64,000 nt of DNA. It comes from Saccharospirillum sp. (GTDB lineage Bacteria; Pseudomonadota; Gammaproteobacteria; Pseudomonadales; Natronospirillaceae). How positions within the stretch are numbered: the stretch's first letter is position 1; each line of letters opens with the position of its first letter. The stretch spans positions 1,550,001 through 1,614,000 of the forward strand of contig JAGYIL010000001.1 in the NCBI GenBank assembly GCA_018402545.1. The letters are read 5' to 3'. A model generated the notes under the pieces. That model was given only the letters and a program-made list of their open reading frames with translations. It was not told the DNA's origin and searched no databases. The position numbers and the translations under genes are program-made. This document shows positions 1 to 10,232 of the stretch, piece by piece.

Positions 1-2
1 AT

Positions 3-398
3 TTCGACCATGAAATCGATGCCGTGGTCGGCATTGATGCCCGCGGTTTCATTCTGGGCGCGCCACTGGCCTACCAGCTCAATACCGCCTTTGTGCCAGT
101 ACGCAAGCAGGGCAAACTGCCGTTTGATACCCTGGAAGAAGCCTATGAGCTGGAATATGGCCAGGCGGTACTGCAGATTCATGCCGATGCACTCAAGCCG
201 GGTCAGCGCGTGCTGGTGATCGACGATCTCATCGCCACCGGTGGTACGCTGGTCGCGGCCTGTTCACTGGTACAGCGCCTGGGGGCCGAGGTGGTTGAAT
301 GCACCGCCATTGTCGATCTGCCCGACCTCGGTGGCAGCCAGACGCTGAGGCGTGCCGGTTATACCGTTCGTGCCCTGTGCGAGTTTGAGGGCGACTAA
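3..398 (+). CDS. apt: Adenine phosphoribosyltransferase, 3' part
   Basis: Converts adenine and PRPP to AMP in cytosolic purine salvage. The reading frame is open from the left edge, so the start and roughly the first 50 residues lie outside the window; 131 codons remain. Seen: the early 'VVGIDARGF' segment typical of Apt and the PRPP-binding loop '[13 protein letters not shown]' near visible residue 72. The C-terminus 'ALCEFEGD' ends where the family normally ends. The 94 bases before the next gene hold a GC-rich inverted repeat without a T-run. Identification is firm; the 5' end cannot be judged. Confidence 0.93.
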   Translation, partial: FDHEIDAVVGIDARGFILGAPLAYQLNTAFVPVRKQGKLPFDTLEEAYELEYGQAVLQIHADALKPGQRVLVIDDLIATGGTLVAACSLVQRLGAEVVECTAIVDLPDLGGSQTLRRAGYTVRALCEFEGD

Positions 399-492
399 AG
401 CGGTATAACCCGCTCAACCAGAAGAGGGTTAGACTCACTCTTGCCGGAGCGCATCTGCTCCGGTATCTGCAGCAGAAGGCCGGGGGACAACG

Positions 493-1488
493 ATGACAAC
501 GTATCGAGCATTACGAATACACCTCACCGAAGAAGGGGTGACTCGCGCCCTTGAAGACCGGGCAATGAGCGAACTGCCCGATCACGACGTGCTGATCCGG
601 GTGCATTGGTCGTCGCTGAACTACAAGGATGCGCTCTCCGCAAACGGTCACAAGGGCGTGAGCCGTTATTACCCGCATACACCTGGCATTGATGCCGCGG
701 GCGTCGTTGAACGCGACCGGTCCGGACAGTTTCAACCGGGGACCCAGGTTGCTGTCATCGGTTTTGATCTGGGCATGAACACCCAGGGTGGCTTTGCCGA
801 TTACGTTTGTGTACCGGCCGACTGGGTGGTGACCCTGCCGACCGGCCTTAACATGGCCGACAGCATGCGGCTTGGTACCGCCGGGGTAACGGCGGCTTAT
901 TGTCTGGAGAAACTGATTGAAACCGGTGTTCGTGCCGACGACGGCCCTATACTGGTTACTGGCGCAACGGGAGGCGTCGGCAGTCTGGCAGTGCATTTGC
1001 TCTCGACTTTGGGCTATAAGGTGACCGCCGTCACCGGCAAAACTGACGCCCATGACTGGCTGGGACAACTGGGTGCCACAGACATACTGCCCCGGGAAGC
1101 GCTGAGTGAACCGGACCCGAAGGCCCTGAGACCGGCTCAGTTCGCCGGTGCCATCGATACCGTCGGGGAACATACCCTGGTCAATATTCTCAAGAGCCTG
1201 CGTTTTGGCGGCTCGGTAGCGGCTTGTGGCATTGTGGGTGGCACGGCGCTTCCCGCCGATATATTCCCGTTTATTCTGCGAGGCGTGAACTTGCTGGGTG
1301 TCGCCAGTGCGGATGCGCCACTGGATGCCCGCACCCGGGTGCTGGCAAAGTATGCCGGGCTGTGGAAGCTGCCGCTGTTAAATGCGATGTGTGACACCCT
1401 GACCCTCGATGAGCTGGGGCCACGCATCGATGCCATGCTGTCCGGTAATATTCAGGGTCGCGCGCTGATCCGCATTGCACAGGACTGA
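493..1488 (+). CDS. acuI: Acrylyl-CoA reductase-type MDR oxidoreductase (AcuI/YhdH)
   Basis: A 331-residue zinc-independent medium-chain dehydrogenase/reductase of the YhdH/AcuI family, which reduces acryloyl-CoA to propionyl-CoA with NADPH. Seen: an N-terminal quinone-oxidoreductase-like fold with 'SSLNYKDAL' and 'PGIDAAGVV', and the Rossmann motif 'GATGGVGSLAVHLL' near residues 156-169. Length matches the family (about 325-330). An ATG with a weak GGGG-type ribosome site precedes the frame. It lies only 4 bases before ung, so the two may be co-transcribed. Activity on acrylyl-CoA is a family inference; DMSP-degrading marine bacteria use this enzyme to detoxify acrylate, but no other dmd or acu gene is visible here. 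Confidence 0.88.
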   Translation: MTTYRALRIHLTEEGVTRALEDRAMSELPDHDVLIRVHWSSLNYKDALSANGHKGVSRYYPHTPGIDAAGVVERDRSGQFQPGTQVAVIGFDLGMNTQGGFADYVCVPADWVVTLPTGLNMADSMRLGTAGVTAAYCLEKLIETGVRADDGPILVTGATGGVGSLAVHLLSTLGYKVTAVTGKTDAHDWLGQLGATDILPREALSEPDPKALRPAQFAGAIDTVGEHTLVNILKSLRFGGSVAACGIVGGTALPADIFPFILRGVNLLGVASADAPLDARTRVLAKYAGLWKLPLLNAMCDTLTLDELGPRIDAMLSGNIQGRALIRIAQD

Positions 1489-1492
1489 CCCG

Positions 1493-2227
1493 GTGGCGCA
1501 AACGGATTCAACAGCAACGGGCTGGACCCTCGACCCTGATCTCGCCCTGACTGACCCGGGCTGGCGGGCAGCGCTCGCGCCCATTCTCGCCGAGCCGCAA
1601 CAGCGCTCCCTGGTGCAATGGCTGAACCAGCGTGCGGCACAGGGCACACAGCTGTATCCGCCCGCCGAATTCGTGTTCAGAGCGCTCAATGCCACCCCGA
1701 TTGAGCAGGTCAAGGTCGTCATTCTGGGGCAAGACCCTTACCACGGCCCAGGCCAGGCCCAGGGGTTGAGCTTTTCAGTCCCTGCCGGGGTTCGGTTTCC
1801 ACCCAGCTTGCGCAATATCTTCAAGGAACTGGGCAATGATGTGCCGTTCAGCCTGCCTGACAGCGGTGATCTGACGCCCTGGACACAGCAGGGCGTATTG
1901 CTGCTGAATGCAGTGCTGACGGTAGAGCAGGGCCAGGCCAATGCTCACCAGGGCAAAGGCTGGGAGGCCGTCACCGATGCGGTGATCGACCACATCAACC
2001 GGAATCGGAACGACGTGGTGTTCATGTTGTGGGGCAGCTACGCTCAGAAGAAAGGTCAAATGATTGACCGTCAGCGTCACTGTGTTTTGACGGCACCTCA
2101 TCCATCGCCCCTGTCAGCGCATCGGGGCTGGTTTGGATCAGGACATTTTTCAACGGCAAATGCCTATTTACGTGGCACCGGTCAAACACCCGTCGACTGG
2201 CAGCTTCAGGCGAAGGTTTCCGACTGA
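1493..2227 (+). CDS. ung: Uracil-DNA glycosylase
   Basis: Removes uracil from DNA as the first step of base excision repair. Seen: the water-activating motif 'GQDPYHGPGQAQG', 'FPPSLRNIFKEL', 'GVLLLNAVLTV' and the leucine-intercalation loop 'HPSPLSAHRGWFG', all in family order. I chose the GTG at 1493 (244 residues), 4 bases after the acuI stop. A TTG at 1475 is in frame but would overlap acuI and adds nothing conserved. The N-terminal 30 residues before the catalytic core are slightly longer than in E. coli Ung. Confidence 0.95.
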   Translation: MAQTDSTATGWTLDPDLALTDPGWRAALAPILAEPQQRSLVQWLNQRAAQGTQLYPPAEFVFRALNATPIEQVKVVILGQDPYHGPGQAQGLSFSVPAGVRFPPSLRNIFKELGNDVPFSLPDSGDLTPWTQQGVLLLNAVLTVEQGQANAHQGKGWEAVTDAVIDHINRNRNDVVFMLWGSYAQKKGQMIDRQRHCVLTAPHPSPLSAHRGWFGSGHFSTANAYLRGTGQTPVDWQLQAKVSD

Positions 2228-2571
2228 CTTTCACAGGTCAAAAGCACGCCCCCTGCTTTGCTATCCAACTGTAAATTCTCAAAAAAAACCGCTATTTGCC
2301 TGCCATTGCACGGCGTCTGGACTAACCTTAAGACTGTAAGAAGACAGGAACTTCCGGCTCGAAATGCATTCAGCCAGAGTTCATCTTTCTTCGCCTGTTC
2401 ATTGAAAAAAAACGGAGTACGCCGGGCGGCCGGCACCTCATCTTAACCTGTCTGGTTTCTTACACTGGCGCGCACTTTGCAACCAGGAAACCGGTGGATT
2501 GATAAACACTGAAGCATGATAGACATCGCTCATGGAAAGAGCCTAATTGATAGCGTTTTAGGGGGTCGTTC
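2228..2571 (+). other. Intergenic region between ung and prkA
   Basis: A 344-base gap. Its right half carries a sigma54-type promoter (listed separately) and a roughly 90-base leader to prkA. The left half has an A-run near 2281 and AT-rich stretches. One short reading frame (2258-2446) has no recognisable protein features and no ribosome site. No tRNA, riboswitch or strong terminator was recognised. Confidence 0.6.
2466..2481 (+). promoter_or_regulatory. Sigma54 (-24/-12) promoter for prkA operon
   Basis: The sequence TGGCGCGCACTTTGCA has GG at 2467-2468, exactly ten bases, then GC at 2479-2480, matching the RpoN consensus TGGCAC-N5-TTGCA except for one change in the -24 box. Predicted transcription start is near 2492, about 80 bases before the prkA ATG. 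E. coli yeaGH is known to belong to the RpoN/nitrogen-starvation regulon, which supports the call. No clear enhancer site was identified. Confidence 0.7.
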
Positions 2572-4494
2572 ATGGATATTTTCAAGCACTTTCAGTCACG
2601 TTACGAAGCCAGGTTGCTGGAGGAGTATTCCCTCGAGGAGTACCTCAGCCTATGCAAAGAGGACCCGATGGCGTACTCATCGGCACCCGAGCGAATGCTT
2701 GCTGCCATTGGCGAGCCTCAGGTTATCGATACCGCCAAAGACTCGAGGCTGAGCCGCATTTTCTCCAATAAAATCATCCGGCGTTACCCGGCCTTTGAAG
2801 AATTCTACGGTATGGAAGAGCCGATCGAGCAGATCGTTTCCTATTTCCGACACGCCGCTCAGGGGCTGGAAGAGAAGAAACAGATTCTCTATTTGCTGGG
2901 CCCGGTGGGCGGGGGTAAATCGTCGCTGGCCGAGCGTTTGAAGCAATTGATTGAGACGGTCCCATTCTACGCTATTAAAGGGTCCCCGGTTTACGAGAGC
3001 CCGCTCAGCCTGTTTGATCCGGATGAAGACGGCGCCATTCTCGAAGAGCGGTATGGCATCCCGAACCGGTATCTGCGGTCCATCATGTCGCCCTGGGCGG
3101 TTAAACGCCTGCATGAGTATGGGGGCGATATCAGTCAGTTCCGGGTGGTGAAACTGTTCCCATCCATTACCGACCAGGTGGCGGTTGCCAAGACTGAACC
3201 GGGTGATGAGAACAACCAGGATATTTCAGCGTTGGTCGGTAAAGTCGATATCCGCATGCTTGAGGACTTCCCCCAGAACGACCCGGATGCCTACAGCTTC
3301 TCCGGTGCCCTGTGTAAAGCGAACCAGGGTCTGATGGAATTTGTCGAAATGTTCAAGGCGCCGATCAAGGTGCTGCACCCCCTGCTTACCGCCACCCAGG
3401 AAGGCAACTACAACGCCACTGAAGGCATGAGCGCCATTCCCTTCTCGGGTACGGTTTTGGCACACAGTAACGAATCGGAGTGGAAGGCGTTTCGTAACAA
3501 CAAGAACAACGAAGCCTTTCTGGACCGGGTGTTCATCGTCAAGGTGCCGTATTGCACCCGGGTCACCGAAGAAATCAATATTTATCGCAAGCTTATCGAA
3601 AACAGTTCACTGTCGGAATCCCCCTGTGCGCCAGACACCCTGAAAATGCTGGCCCAGTTTTCGGTGCTGTCACGACTCAAGGAACCCGAGAACTCCAACG
3701 TCTATTCGAAAATGCGCGTCTACGACGGCGAAAACCTGAAAGACACCGACCCCAAAGCCAAAACCATTCAGGAGTATAAAGACGCCGCCGGTGTCGACGA
3801 GGGCATGGACGGTCTTTCGACCCGCTTCGCGTTCAAGATATTGTCGAAGGTATTCAACTTCGATGCCACTGAAGTGGCCGCCAACCCGGTGCATCTGCTT
3901 TACGTGCTGGAAGATCAGATCGAACAGCAGCAGTTCCCCCAGGAAGTGCACGATCGTTATCTGGCGCACCTGAAAGAATACCTGGCGCCACGCTACGTGG
4001 ACTTTATCGGCAAGGAAATTCAGACCGCCTACCTCGAAAGCTATTCCGAGTACGGCCAGAATATATTTGACCGCTACGTCACCTATGCTGATTTCTGGAT
4101 ACAGGATCAGGAGTTCCGCGATCCGGAAACCGGTGAAATTCTGGACCGGGCGGCATTGAACGAAGAGCTGGAAAAGATTGAGAAGCCCGCGGGCATCTCC
4201 AACCCCAAAGACTTCCGCAACGAGATCGTCAATTTCGTGTTGCGCGCCCGGGCCAACAACGAAGGCCGCAACCCGAGCTGGCAGAGCTATGAGAAACTGC
4301 GCGCGGTAATCGAGAAGAAGATGTTCTCGAACACCGAAGATCTGCTGCCGGTCATTTCTTACTCGGCCAAGTCATCGACCGATGATGAGAAAAAACATCA
4401 GGATTTTGTGCGGCGCATGGTCAACCGTGGTTACACCGAGAAGCAGGTACGTCTGCTGAGCGAATGGTATTTGAGAGTGCGCAAGTCGTCCTGA
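2572..4494 (+). CDS. prkA: PrkA family serine protein kinase (YeaG)
   Basis: 640 residues, about the size of E. coli YeaG (644). The family is an AAA+-type protein kinase induced in nitrogen starvation and stationary phase. Seen: Walker A 'GPVGGGKSS' at residues 110-118 in the N-terminal AAA module and the conserved '[27 protein letters not shown]' region (quoted in part: '[13 protein letters not shown]'). The C-terminal PrkA domain contains '[15 protein letters not shown]'. The ATG at 2572 follows AGGGGGTC. It is the first gene of prkA-yeaH-spoVR, a trio widely conserved in proteobacteria whose exact substrates are still poorly defined. Confidence 0.96.
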   Translation: MDIFKHFQSRYEARLLEEYSLEEYLSLCKEDPMAYSSAPERMLAAIGEPQVIDTAKDSRLSRIFSNKIIRRYPAFEEFYGMEEPIEQIVSYFRHAAQGLEEKKQILYLLGPVGGGKSSLAERLKQLIETVPFYAIKGSPVYESPLSLFDPDEDGAILEERYGIPNRYLRSIMSPWAVKRLHEYGGDISQFRVVKLFPSITDQVAVAKTEPGDENNQDISALVGKVDIRMLEDFPQNDPDAYSFSGALCKANQGLMEFVEMFKAPIKVLHPLLTATQEGNYNATEGMSAIPFSGTVLAHSNESEWKAFRNNKNNEAFLDRVFIVKVPYCTRVTEEINIYRKLIENSSLSESPCAPDTLKMLAQFSVLSRLKEPENSNVYSKMRVYDGENLKDTDPKAKTIQEYKDAAGVDEGMDGLSTRFAFKILSKVFNFDATEVAANPVHLLYVLEDQIEQQQFPQEVHDRYLAHLKEYLAPRYVDFIGKEIQTAYLESYSEYGQNIFDRYVTYADFWIQDQEFRDPETGEILDRAALNEELEKIEKPAGISNPKDFRNEIVNFVLRARANNEGRNPSWQSYEKLRAVIEKKMFSNTEDLLPVISYSAKSSTDDEKKHQDFVRRMVNRGYTEKQVRLLSEWYLRVRKSS

Positions 4495-4510
4495 TCGTTA
4501 TCGAACCGGC

Positions 4511-4547
4511 TGGCCAGCAGGCAACACCCTTGTCTGCCTGCCGGCCA
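4511..4547 (+). other. Intercistronic hairpin between prkA and yeaH
   Basis: Arms 4511-4523 and 4535-4547 (tggccagcaggca / tgcctgccggcca) pair at 12 of 13 positions around an 11-base loop. No T-run follows, so it is not an intrinsic terminator. It more likely protects the prkA 3' end or sets the relative expression of the two genes. Confidence 0.6.
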
Positions 4548-4579
4548 ACCCGGTCAGCCCGACACACAGAGGTCACAGT

Positions 4580-5866
4580 ATGATGAATTCCTACGTGATT
4601 GACCGTCGGTTAAATGGAAAGAACAAGAGTGCGGTTAATCGTCGGCGGTTCCTGGAGCGGTACCGCAAGCACATCAAAAAGGCGGTGAACGAAGCGGTGA
4701 ACAAGCGCTCAATCACCGATATGGAACACGGCGAATCCATCTCCATTCCCTCGGAAGACATTTCCGAGCCGGTTTTCGGCCATGGCCGGGGCGGCAAGCG
4801 CAACATCATCAACCCGGGTAATAAGGAATTCCGTTCCGGTGATCGCATTCGCAAGCCACAGGGTGGCGGCGGTAGCCAGGGGCAGGGCAGTGGAGAGGCG
4901 GGAAACAGCGGCGAAGGGCTGGATGACTTCACCTTTAACATCACCCAGGATGAATTTCTCGAGTTCCTGTTTGAAGACCTGGAATTGCCCAACCTGGTGC
5001 GTAAAGAACTCAAGGAAATGAGCGATCACGTCTATCGCCATGCCGGTTTTACCAGCCAGGGTGTGCCCAACCGAATCAACATCGTTCGCTCCTTGCGTAA
5101 TGCCCATGCCCGGCGCATTGCTCTGAGCGGCAAGTCACGGCGCCGGCTGAAAGAACTCAAAGCGCTGGTTGAGCAAGAGATGGAGAAAGAGGAAGTTCTG
5201 CGCGATGGCCACTCTTTGCTGGCCTGGCAGGAGGAAATTGAGCGACTGGATCAGAAGATCCGCCGAATGCCCTTTATCGATGATTTTGATCTGCGTTTTA
5301 ACCGCAACGAACGTGTACCGGTGCCCAGTAATGCGGCCGTTATGTTCTGCCTGATGGACGTCTCCGGATCCATGACCCAGAACACCAAAGACATGGCCAA
5401 GCGTTTCTTCTTGCTGCTTTACCTGTTTCTGCGGCGCAATTACGAGAAAATTGAAGTCGTCTTTATCAGACACCACACCAGTGCCAAGGAAGTGGACGAG
5501 GAAGAGTTCTTCTACTCCCGTGAGACTGGCGGCACCATCGTCTCCAGCGCGCTGAAAATGATGGGCGAGGTGATCAGCGACCGTTACCCGCCCAATGCCT
5601 GGAACATCTACGCCGCCCAGGCATCCGATGGCGACAACTGGAATGACGATTCGCCCCAGTGCCGTGAGCTGTTGGCCAAGGCGATCATGCCGCTGGTGCA
5701 ATATTATTCCTACATCGAAATTACTCCGCGAGACCACCAGGCGCTCTGGCATGCCTATGAAGATGTTCAGGCCGCGTTTCCGGAACAGTTTGCGATGGAG
5801 CAGATCATTGATCCGTCCGATATCTATCCGGTCTTCCGCCAGTTGTTTCAGAGGAAAACCACATGA
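4580..5866 (+). CDS. yeaH: YeaH family protein (DUF444, VWA-like)
   Basis: 428 residues, same size as E. coli YeaH (427). Seen: a basic N-terminus ('[21 protein letters not shown]') and a Gly/Gln-rich linker around residues 93-110. A von Willebrand A-like domain carries the MIDAS-type 'DVSGSM' near residue 260 and '[11 protein letters not shown]' near residue 315. The family always travels with PrkA and SpoVR and is presumed to act with the kinase. The biochemical role is unknown. Its stop overlaps the spoVR start by 4 bases, so the two are translationally coupled. Start codon ATG with 'agaggtcacagt' upstream; a second ATG follows directly. Confidence 0.95.
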   Translation: MMNSYVIDRRLNGKNKSAVNRRRFLERYRKHIKKAVNEAVNKRSITDMEHGESISIPSEDISEPVFGHGRGGKRNIINPGNKEFRSGDRIRKPQGGGGSQGQGSGEAGNSGEGLDDFTFNITQDEFLEFLFEDLELPNLVRKELKEMSDHVYRHAGFTSQGVPNRINIVRSLRNAHARRIALSGKSRRRLKELKALVEQEMEKEEVLRDGHSLLAWQEEIERLDQKIRRMPFIDDFDLRFNRNERVPVPSNAAVMFCLMDVSGSMTQNTKDMAKRFFLLLYLFLRRNYEKIEVVFIRHHTSAKEVDEEEFFYSRETGGTIVSSALKMMGEVISDRYPPNAWNIYAAQASDGDNWNDDSPQCRELLAKAIMPLVQYYSYIEITPRDHQALWHAYEDVQAAFPEQFAMEQIIDPSDIYPVFRQLFQRKTT

Positions 5867-7401
5867 CAAAGAAGCCCATCTCAACCGGCAGTGAATGGAC
5901 CTTTCCGCTGATTCAGGAATATGACCAGGTCATCAGCCAGATTGCCCAGGAATACCGGCTCGATACTTACCCCAACCAGATCGAGATCATCAGCTCGGAG
6001 CAGATGATGGATGCCTATTCTTCCATTGGCATGCCACTGGGCTATCACCACTGGTCCTACGGCAAGCAGTTCCTGCAGACCCAGCAGAATTATCAGCGCG
6101 GCTTTATGGGACTGGCCTATGAGATCGTGATCAACTCCAGCCCGTGCATCGCCTATCTGATGGAAGAGAACACCATGCCCATGCAGGCACTGGTGATTGC
6201 CCATGCCTGCTATGGTCATAATTCGTTTTTCAAAAATAACTATCTGTTCAAAACCTGGACGGATGCAACCGCCATCATCGATTACCTGGTCTTCGCCAAA
6301 CAGTACGTGACCCAGTGCGAAGAGCGCTACGGCGTGCGTGAGGTAGAGCGGATACTGGATTCCTGCCATGCGCTGCAGAATTATGGCGTTGACCGTTACA
6401 AGCGGCCGTCACCCATTTCAGCGGCCGAAGAATTGTCCCGCCAGGAGGAGCGCGAGGCCTATCAGCAACAGCAGGTTAATTTGCTGTGGCGCACCATACC
6501 GGTACCGGAGGGCAAGGAAACCCAGCAGGAACGGCGCACCTTCCCGCCGGAACCGCAGGAAAACATCCTGTATTTCATTGAAAAGAATGCCCCCTTGCTG
6601 GAACCCTGGCAGCGCGAGCTGGTGCGCATTGTGCGCAAGCTGGCGCAGTATTTTTACCCCCAGCGACAGACCCAGGTAATGAACGAGGGCTGGGCCAGCT
6701 TCTGGCATTACACCCTGATGAACGAGATGTATAACCGGGGGTACATCACCGAAGGCTTCATGATGGAGTTTCTGGCCAGTCATTCCGCCGTGGTGTACCA
6801 ACCCCCCTATGATTCAAAATACTATTCCGGGCTGAACCCTTACACCCTGGGCTTCAACATTTACCGCGATCTCAAACGCATTTGCGAACACCCGACCGAT
6901 GAAGACCGCGAATGGTTTCCGGACCTGGCGGGCAAGGACTGGCTCGATACACTGCATTTCGCCATGGAGAACTTTAAGGACGAGAGCTTCATTCAGCAGT
7001 TCCTGTCGCCCAAGGTCATGCGTGATATGCATCTGTTTGCGGTCTACGACGATGAAGACGAGAGCGAGTACGAGATCAGTGCGATTCACGATGAATACGG
7101 GTATCGCAAACTGCGGGCGATGCTGGCGGAGCAATATAACCTGAGCATGCGCGAGCCCAACATTCAGGTTGTGGACGTCAATTTGCGCGGTGACCGCTCG
7201 CTGACGCTGCGCCATACCCGGCACAACAACGTACCGCTCGACAAAGACGCCGAGAAGGTGCTCAAGCACGTGCACCGGTTGTGGGGCTTCGACGTACACC
7301 TGGAATCATGCCAGGGTGATGAAGTGCGCCAGCGGTTGCACATGCCACCCCGGGACATGACGCCGGAGCAGGCCCTGGAAGAAGGGTTGAAATATGTGTA
7401 G
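5863..7401 (+). CDS. ycgB: SpoVR family protein (YcgB)
   Basis: 512 residues, matching E. coli YcgB (510). Named after Bacillus SpoVR, which is needed for spore cortex formation, although this organism is not expected to sporulate. Seen: family-specific blocks '[19 protein letters not shown]', '[16 protein letters not shown]' and '[17 protein letters not shown]', the last resembling a metal-binding helix. It overlaps yeaH by 4 bases. In other bacteria the PrkA-YeaH-SpoVR set is expressed in stationary phase or starvation. The molecular function remains unknown. Confidence 0.95.
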   Translation: MTKKPISTGSEWTFPLIQEYDQVISQIAQEYRLDTYPNQIEIISSEQMMDAYSSIGMPLGYHHWSYGKQFLQTQQNYQRGFMGLAYEIVINSSPCIAYLMEENTMPMQALVIAHACYGHNSFFKNNYLFKTWTDATAIIDYLVFAKQYVTQCEERYGVREVERILDSCHALQNYGVDRYKRPSPISAAEELSRQEEREAYQQQQVNLLWRTIPVPEGKETQQERRTFPPEPQENILYFIEKNAPLLEPWQRELVRIVRKLAQYFYPQRQTQVMNEGWASFWHYTLMNEMYNRGYITEGFMMEFLASHSAVVYQPPYDSKYYSGLNPYTLGFNIYRDLKRICEHPTDEDREWFPDLAGKDWLDTLHFAMENFKDESFIQQFLSPKVMRDMHLFAVYDDEDESEYEISAIHDEYGYRKLRAMLAEQYNLSMREPNIQVVDVNLRGDRSLTLRHTRHNNVPLDKDAEKVLKHVHRLWGFDVHLESCQGDEVRQRLHMPPRDMTPEQALEEGLKYV

Positions 7402-7509
7402 AACCAAGGCCATTGTGCACCGGCAGTGGTCTGAGTATGATTCCAGCAACCTGATTAACACGCTCACCCGGTGAGTGGAGGCGACGAACAGACAGCACAA
7501 TACTCTGAA

Positions 7510-7638
7510 ATTCAAACCACCGAGCCCTGGTGGTCTACGTCAATCGTGATATGACGCCAGGGCCTTGTTCGACCCCTAAGGTGACGAACAACAGGGTTGC
7601 CGCGGAAACGCGTCAGCCTCCCGACTTGGAAAGGTGAT
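7510..7638 (+). promoter_or_regulatory. Moco RNA motif (molybdenum cofactor riboswitch)
   Basis: The leader before moaA ends in 'GCCTCCCG...TTGGAAAGGTG' (7616-7635), nearly the same as the 3' end of the E. coli moaA leader, where 'GCCTCCCGTATCTGGAAAGGTG' precedes the start codon (that comparison is from memory). A helix-forming 'ccctggtgg...cgccaggg' pair (about 7525-7563) and the hairpin 'gccgcggaaacgcg' are also present. The ribosome site GGAAAGG (7628-7634) is part of the motif, consistent with control of translation. Known Moco riboswitches repress moaA expression when cofactor is plentiful. Confidence 0.82.
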
Positions 7639-7640
7639 GC

Positions 7641-8609
7641 ATGTTAGAAGACGCGATGGGCCGCCGGTTCTATTACCTGCGGCTGTCGGTAACCGATGTG
7701 TGCAATTTTCGTTGCACTTATTGCCTGCCAGATGGCTATCATGGTAAACCTGATCAGTCCTTTCTTACGCTGCCCGAAATCCGACAGACACTGACGGCCT
7801 TTGCGGCCCTTGGCACTGAAAAGGTCCGTATTACGGGCGGAGAACCTGGCCTGCGCCGTGACCTGTCGGAAATCATCAGCGCAGCCGCCCAGACGCCGGG
7901 TATCCGGACCGTGGCGCTCACGACTAACGGCTACCGCTTGGCCGAACGTATCGTCCGCTGGCGCCAGGCCGGGTTAAATCAGTTGAATGTCTCCATCGAT
8001 AGCCTGGACCCCGCCGAATTTCATTCCATTACCGGACACAACCGTCTGCCGGAGATTTTGCGCGGTCTGGATGCGGCGCTGGCAGAGGGCGTGTCGGTCA
8101 AGGTCAATGCCGTGCTGATGCGCGGCCTGCCTGATCAGTTGGCCTCCTTTCTGGATTGGCTGAAGACCACTCCGGTCACCTTGCGGTTTATCGAGGTTAT
8201 GGAAACCGGCGACCACCCGACCTTCTTTCGCGAGCATCACATCAGCGGTCAGACCGTAAAGCAGCAGTTGCTTGCCGCGGGCTGGCAAGCGGTACAGCGG
8301 CGCCGGGATGCCGGGCCTGCCGAAGAATTCTGGCACCCGGACTATCAGGGTCGCATCGGCCTGATCATGCCCTATAGCCAGGATTTCTGTTCCAGCTGCA
8401 ATCGTCTGCGTATCTCCTCGACGGGTAAGTTGCATCTCTGTCTGTTTTCAGACGGTGGGCTGGATGTTCGCCCCTGGATGCAACCCCATGTGGATACTAC
8501 CGAATTGCAAGACAGGCTGACCGCGCTGCTCAGGCACAAGGCACCGAGCCATCTGCTGCACGACGGCCAAACCGGCGGCACCCAGAATCTGAGCATCATC
8601 GGAGGGTGA
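7641..8609 (+). CDS. moaA: GTP 3',8-cyclase (MoaA)
   Basis: Radical-SAM enzyme that, with MoaC, converts GTP to cyclic pyranopterin monophosphate, the first step of molybdopterin synthesis. 322 residues. Seen: the radical-SAM cluster 'CNFRCTYC' (C21, C25, C28), 'ITGGEPGLRRDL', and the second [4Fe-4S] cluster ligands C250, C253 and C267 in 'CSSCNRLRISS...LHLC'. The C-terminal Gly-Gly required for activity is present ('SIIGG'). The start lies directly after the Moco motif's ribosome site. First gene of a six-gene operon. Confidence 0.97.
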   Translation: MLEDAMGRRFYYLRLSVTDVCNFRCTYCLPDGYHGKPDQSFLTLPEIRQTLTAFAALGTEKVRITGGEPGLRRDLSEIISAAAQTPGIRTVALTTNGYRLAERIVRWRQAGLNQLNVSIDSLDPAEFHSITGHNRLPEILRGLDAALAEGVSVKVNAVLMRGLPDQLASFLDWLKTTPVTLRFIEVMETGDHPTFFREHHISGQTVKQQLLAAGWQAVQRRRDAGPAEEFWHPDYQGRIGLIMPYSQDFCSSCNRLRISSTGKLHLCLFSDGGLDVRPWMQPHVDTTELQDRLTALLRHKAPSHLLHDGQTGGTQNLSIIGG

Positions 8610-8624
8610 TGGCGGTGTACAACC

Positions 8625-9221
8625 ATGACTGAACAGGGGGCGGTGCTGATTCTGGCCGGTGGTCGCAGTCGGCGTATGGGCACCGACAAGGCACAGTTGC
8701 CGGTGGCGGATACCACCCTGCTGGGCTGGCAGCGCCAGCGCCTGGCCGGGCTCAACTTGCCGGTCTGGCACAGCGGGCCAGACGGCATCGCCGATGCCTG
8801 GCCCGACTTTCGGGGCCCTCTGGCCGGAATATACAGCGCACTGAGACAACACCCTGAAGCTGCATTCTGGCTGGTAATACCCGTGGATATGCCGGCTGTG
8901 CCCCTGGACCGCTTGCGCCGGCTGGCGCAATGCATGAAAACCGAGTCGCTGCCGGTGGCCTACAGCAATGCACCCCTGCCGCTGGCCGTGCCAGCCACGG
9001 CAGCGCTGCAGGAGACACTGGCTACCTGGCTGACCCAACCGGACGGACCCAGATCCCTGCGTGCACTGATGTCACATTTTAACGGGCGGTGGCTCGCTGA
9101 GCCTTTGGCCGAATGCGACCGCCTAAACCTTAATACGCCTGAAGACTGGGCTGCGTTTCAGGCGCGGCCTGAACTAGAGCGCAGCCAGCCAGACTCACCC
9201 AGAGGAGAGACCGGTGACTAA
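8625..9221 (+). CDS. mobA: Molybdenum cofactor guanylyltransferase
   Basis: Attaches GMP to molybdopterin to form the MGD cofactor used by DMSO-reductase-family enzymes. 198 residues, close to E. coli MobA (194). Seen: the nucleotidyltransferase N-terminus 'LILAGGRSRRMGTDK' (residues 7-21), 'WLVIPVDMPAVP' with the Asp of the metal site, and 'RLNLNTPEDW' near the end, which is typical of the family. It is inserted between moaA and moaB, 15 bases after moaA, and overlaps moaB by 8 bases. Its presence implies bis-MGD enzymes in this organism. Confidence 0.93.
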   Translation: MTEQGAVLILAGGRSRRMGTDKAQLPVADTTLLGWQRQRLAGLNLPVWHSGPDGIADAWPDFRGPLAGIYSALRQHPEAAFWLVIPVDMPAVPLDRLRRLAQCMKTESLPVAYSNAPLPLAVPATAALQETLATWLTQPDGPRSLRALMSHFNGRWLAEPLAECDRLNLNTPEDWAAFQARPELERSQPDSPRGETGD

Positions 9222-9750
9222 GCCGATAACCCCGGAAACAAACCCAGCGCCGCAATCCCTGAACGTGGTGGTGTTAACGGTGTCCGACACGCGTGGCCCC
9301 CACAACGATACCTCCGGTCAGTATTTGGCAGACGCCGCTGCAGCGGCGGGGCATCGGGTCATTGAAACGATGATCGAAAAAGACGAGGTCTATCAGCTGC
9401 GGGCGCACCTGTCGCGCTGGATCGCCTCGGCCGATGCCCAGGTGGTACTGATGACCGGTGGTACCGGCTTTACCGGTCGTGATTCGACACCTGAAGCCGT
9501 GGCGCCTCTGTTCGATAAGCACATCGAAGGCTTTGGTGAACTGTTCAGGCAGCTTTCCTACCAGGAGATTGGCACTTCGACGGTACAAAGCCGGGCTCTG
9601 GCCGGGCTCGCAAACGGCACTCTGGTGTTCTGTCTGCCGGGTTCAACCGGTGCCTGCCGAACCGGCTGGGAGGGCATTATTCGCGAACAGCTCGATTCCA
9701 CGCACAAGCCCTGCAATTTCGTCGGTCAGTTGAAATCGGGGGTCTCATGA
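9214..9750 (+). CDS. moaB: Molybdenum cofactor biosynthesis protein B
   Basis: 178 residues of the MoaB/MogA fold, which adenylylates molybdopterin or binds it before metal insertion. Seen: '[18 protein letters not shown]', the pterin-binding '[19 protein letters not shown]' (quoted pieces: '[16 protein letters not shown]') and '[16 protein letters not shown]'. This pattern fits MoaB rather than MogA. GTG start at 9214 preceded by AGAGGAGAG. Overlaps mobA by 8 bases and moaC by 4. Confidence 0.93.
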   Translation: MTKPITPETNPAPQSLNVVVLTVSDTRGPHNDTSGQYLADAAAAAGHRVIETMIEKDEVYQLRAHLSRWIASADAQVVLMTGGTGFTGRDSTPEAVAPLFDKHIEGFGELFRQLSYQEIGTSTVQSRALAGLANGTLVFCLPGSTGACRTGWEGIIREQLDSTHKPCNFVGQLKSGVS

Positions 9751-10232
9751 GCGAATTCAGTCATCTCAACGACCGGGGTGAGGCCAACATGGTCGATATC
9801 TCCGGTAAGGCGGTGTCGCAGCGCGAAGCCAGAGCTGAAGCTTTTGTGACCATGAACGAGGCCGCGCTGACGCTGATTGAGCAGGGCGGTCACCACAAAG
9901 GCGACATATTCGGGGTGGCCCGGGTAGCCGGTATTCAGGGTGCCAAACTGACGTCGCAACTGATTCCGCTGTGTCACCCGCTGATGCTGAGCAAGATAGG
10001 CGTCGACCTTGAACTGCAGCGGGCACAGGGGCGAGTGCGCATCGAAACCCGCTGCAAGCTCGATGGCAAGACCGGGGTCGAGATGGAAGCACTGACGGCT
10101 GCCTCGGTTACCGCGCTCACGCTGTTCGACATGGTCAAGGCGGTCGACCCGGGCATGTGCATTGAAGGTTTGCGGGTGCTGGAGAAACAGGGTGGCAAAA
10201 CGGGGCACTGGACAGCGGGCGAGGGTAAGTGA
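9747..10232 (+). CDS. moaC: Cyclic pyranopterin monophosphate synthase (MoaC)
   Basis: Works after MoaA to produce cPMP. 161 residues, identical in length to E. coli MoaC. Seen: '[14 protein letters not shown]' at the N-terminus, '[23 protein letters not shown]'-type central block ('[14 protein letters not shown]') and '[20 protein letters not shown]', all carrying active-site residues of the family. ATG overlaps the moaB stop by 4 bases, and the stop overlaps the moaD start as TGATG, so translational coupling runs through the operon. Confidence 0.97.
   Translation: MSEFSHLNDRGEANMVDISGKAVSQREARAEAFVTMNEAALTLIEQGGHHKGDIFGVARVAGIQGAKLTSQLIPLCHPLMLSKIGVDLELQRAQGRVRIETRCKLDGKTGVEMEALTAASVTALTLFDMVKAVDPGMCIEGLRVLEKQGGKTGHWTAGEGK

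Noticed and set aside
2258-2446. 62-codon frame between ung and prkA
   Set aside because: No ribosome site, no recognisable composition, and it ends just upstream of a regulatory region.
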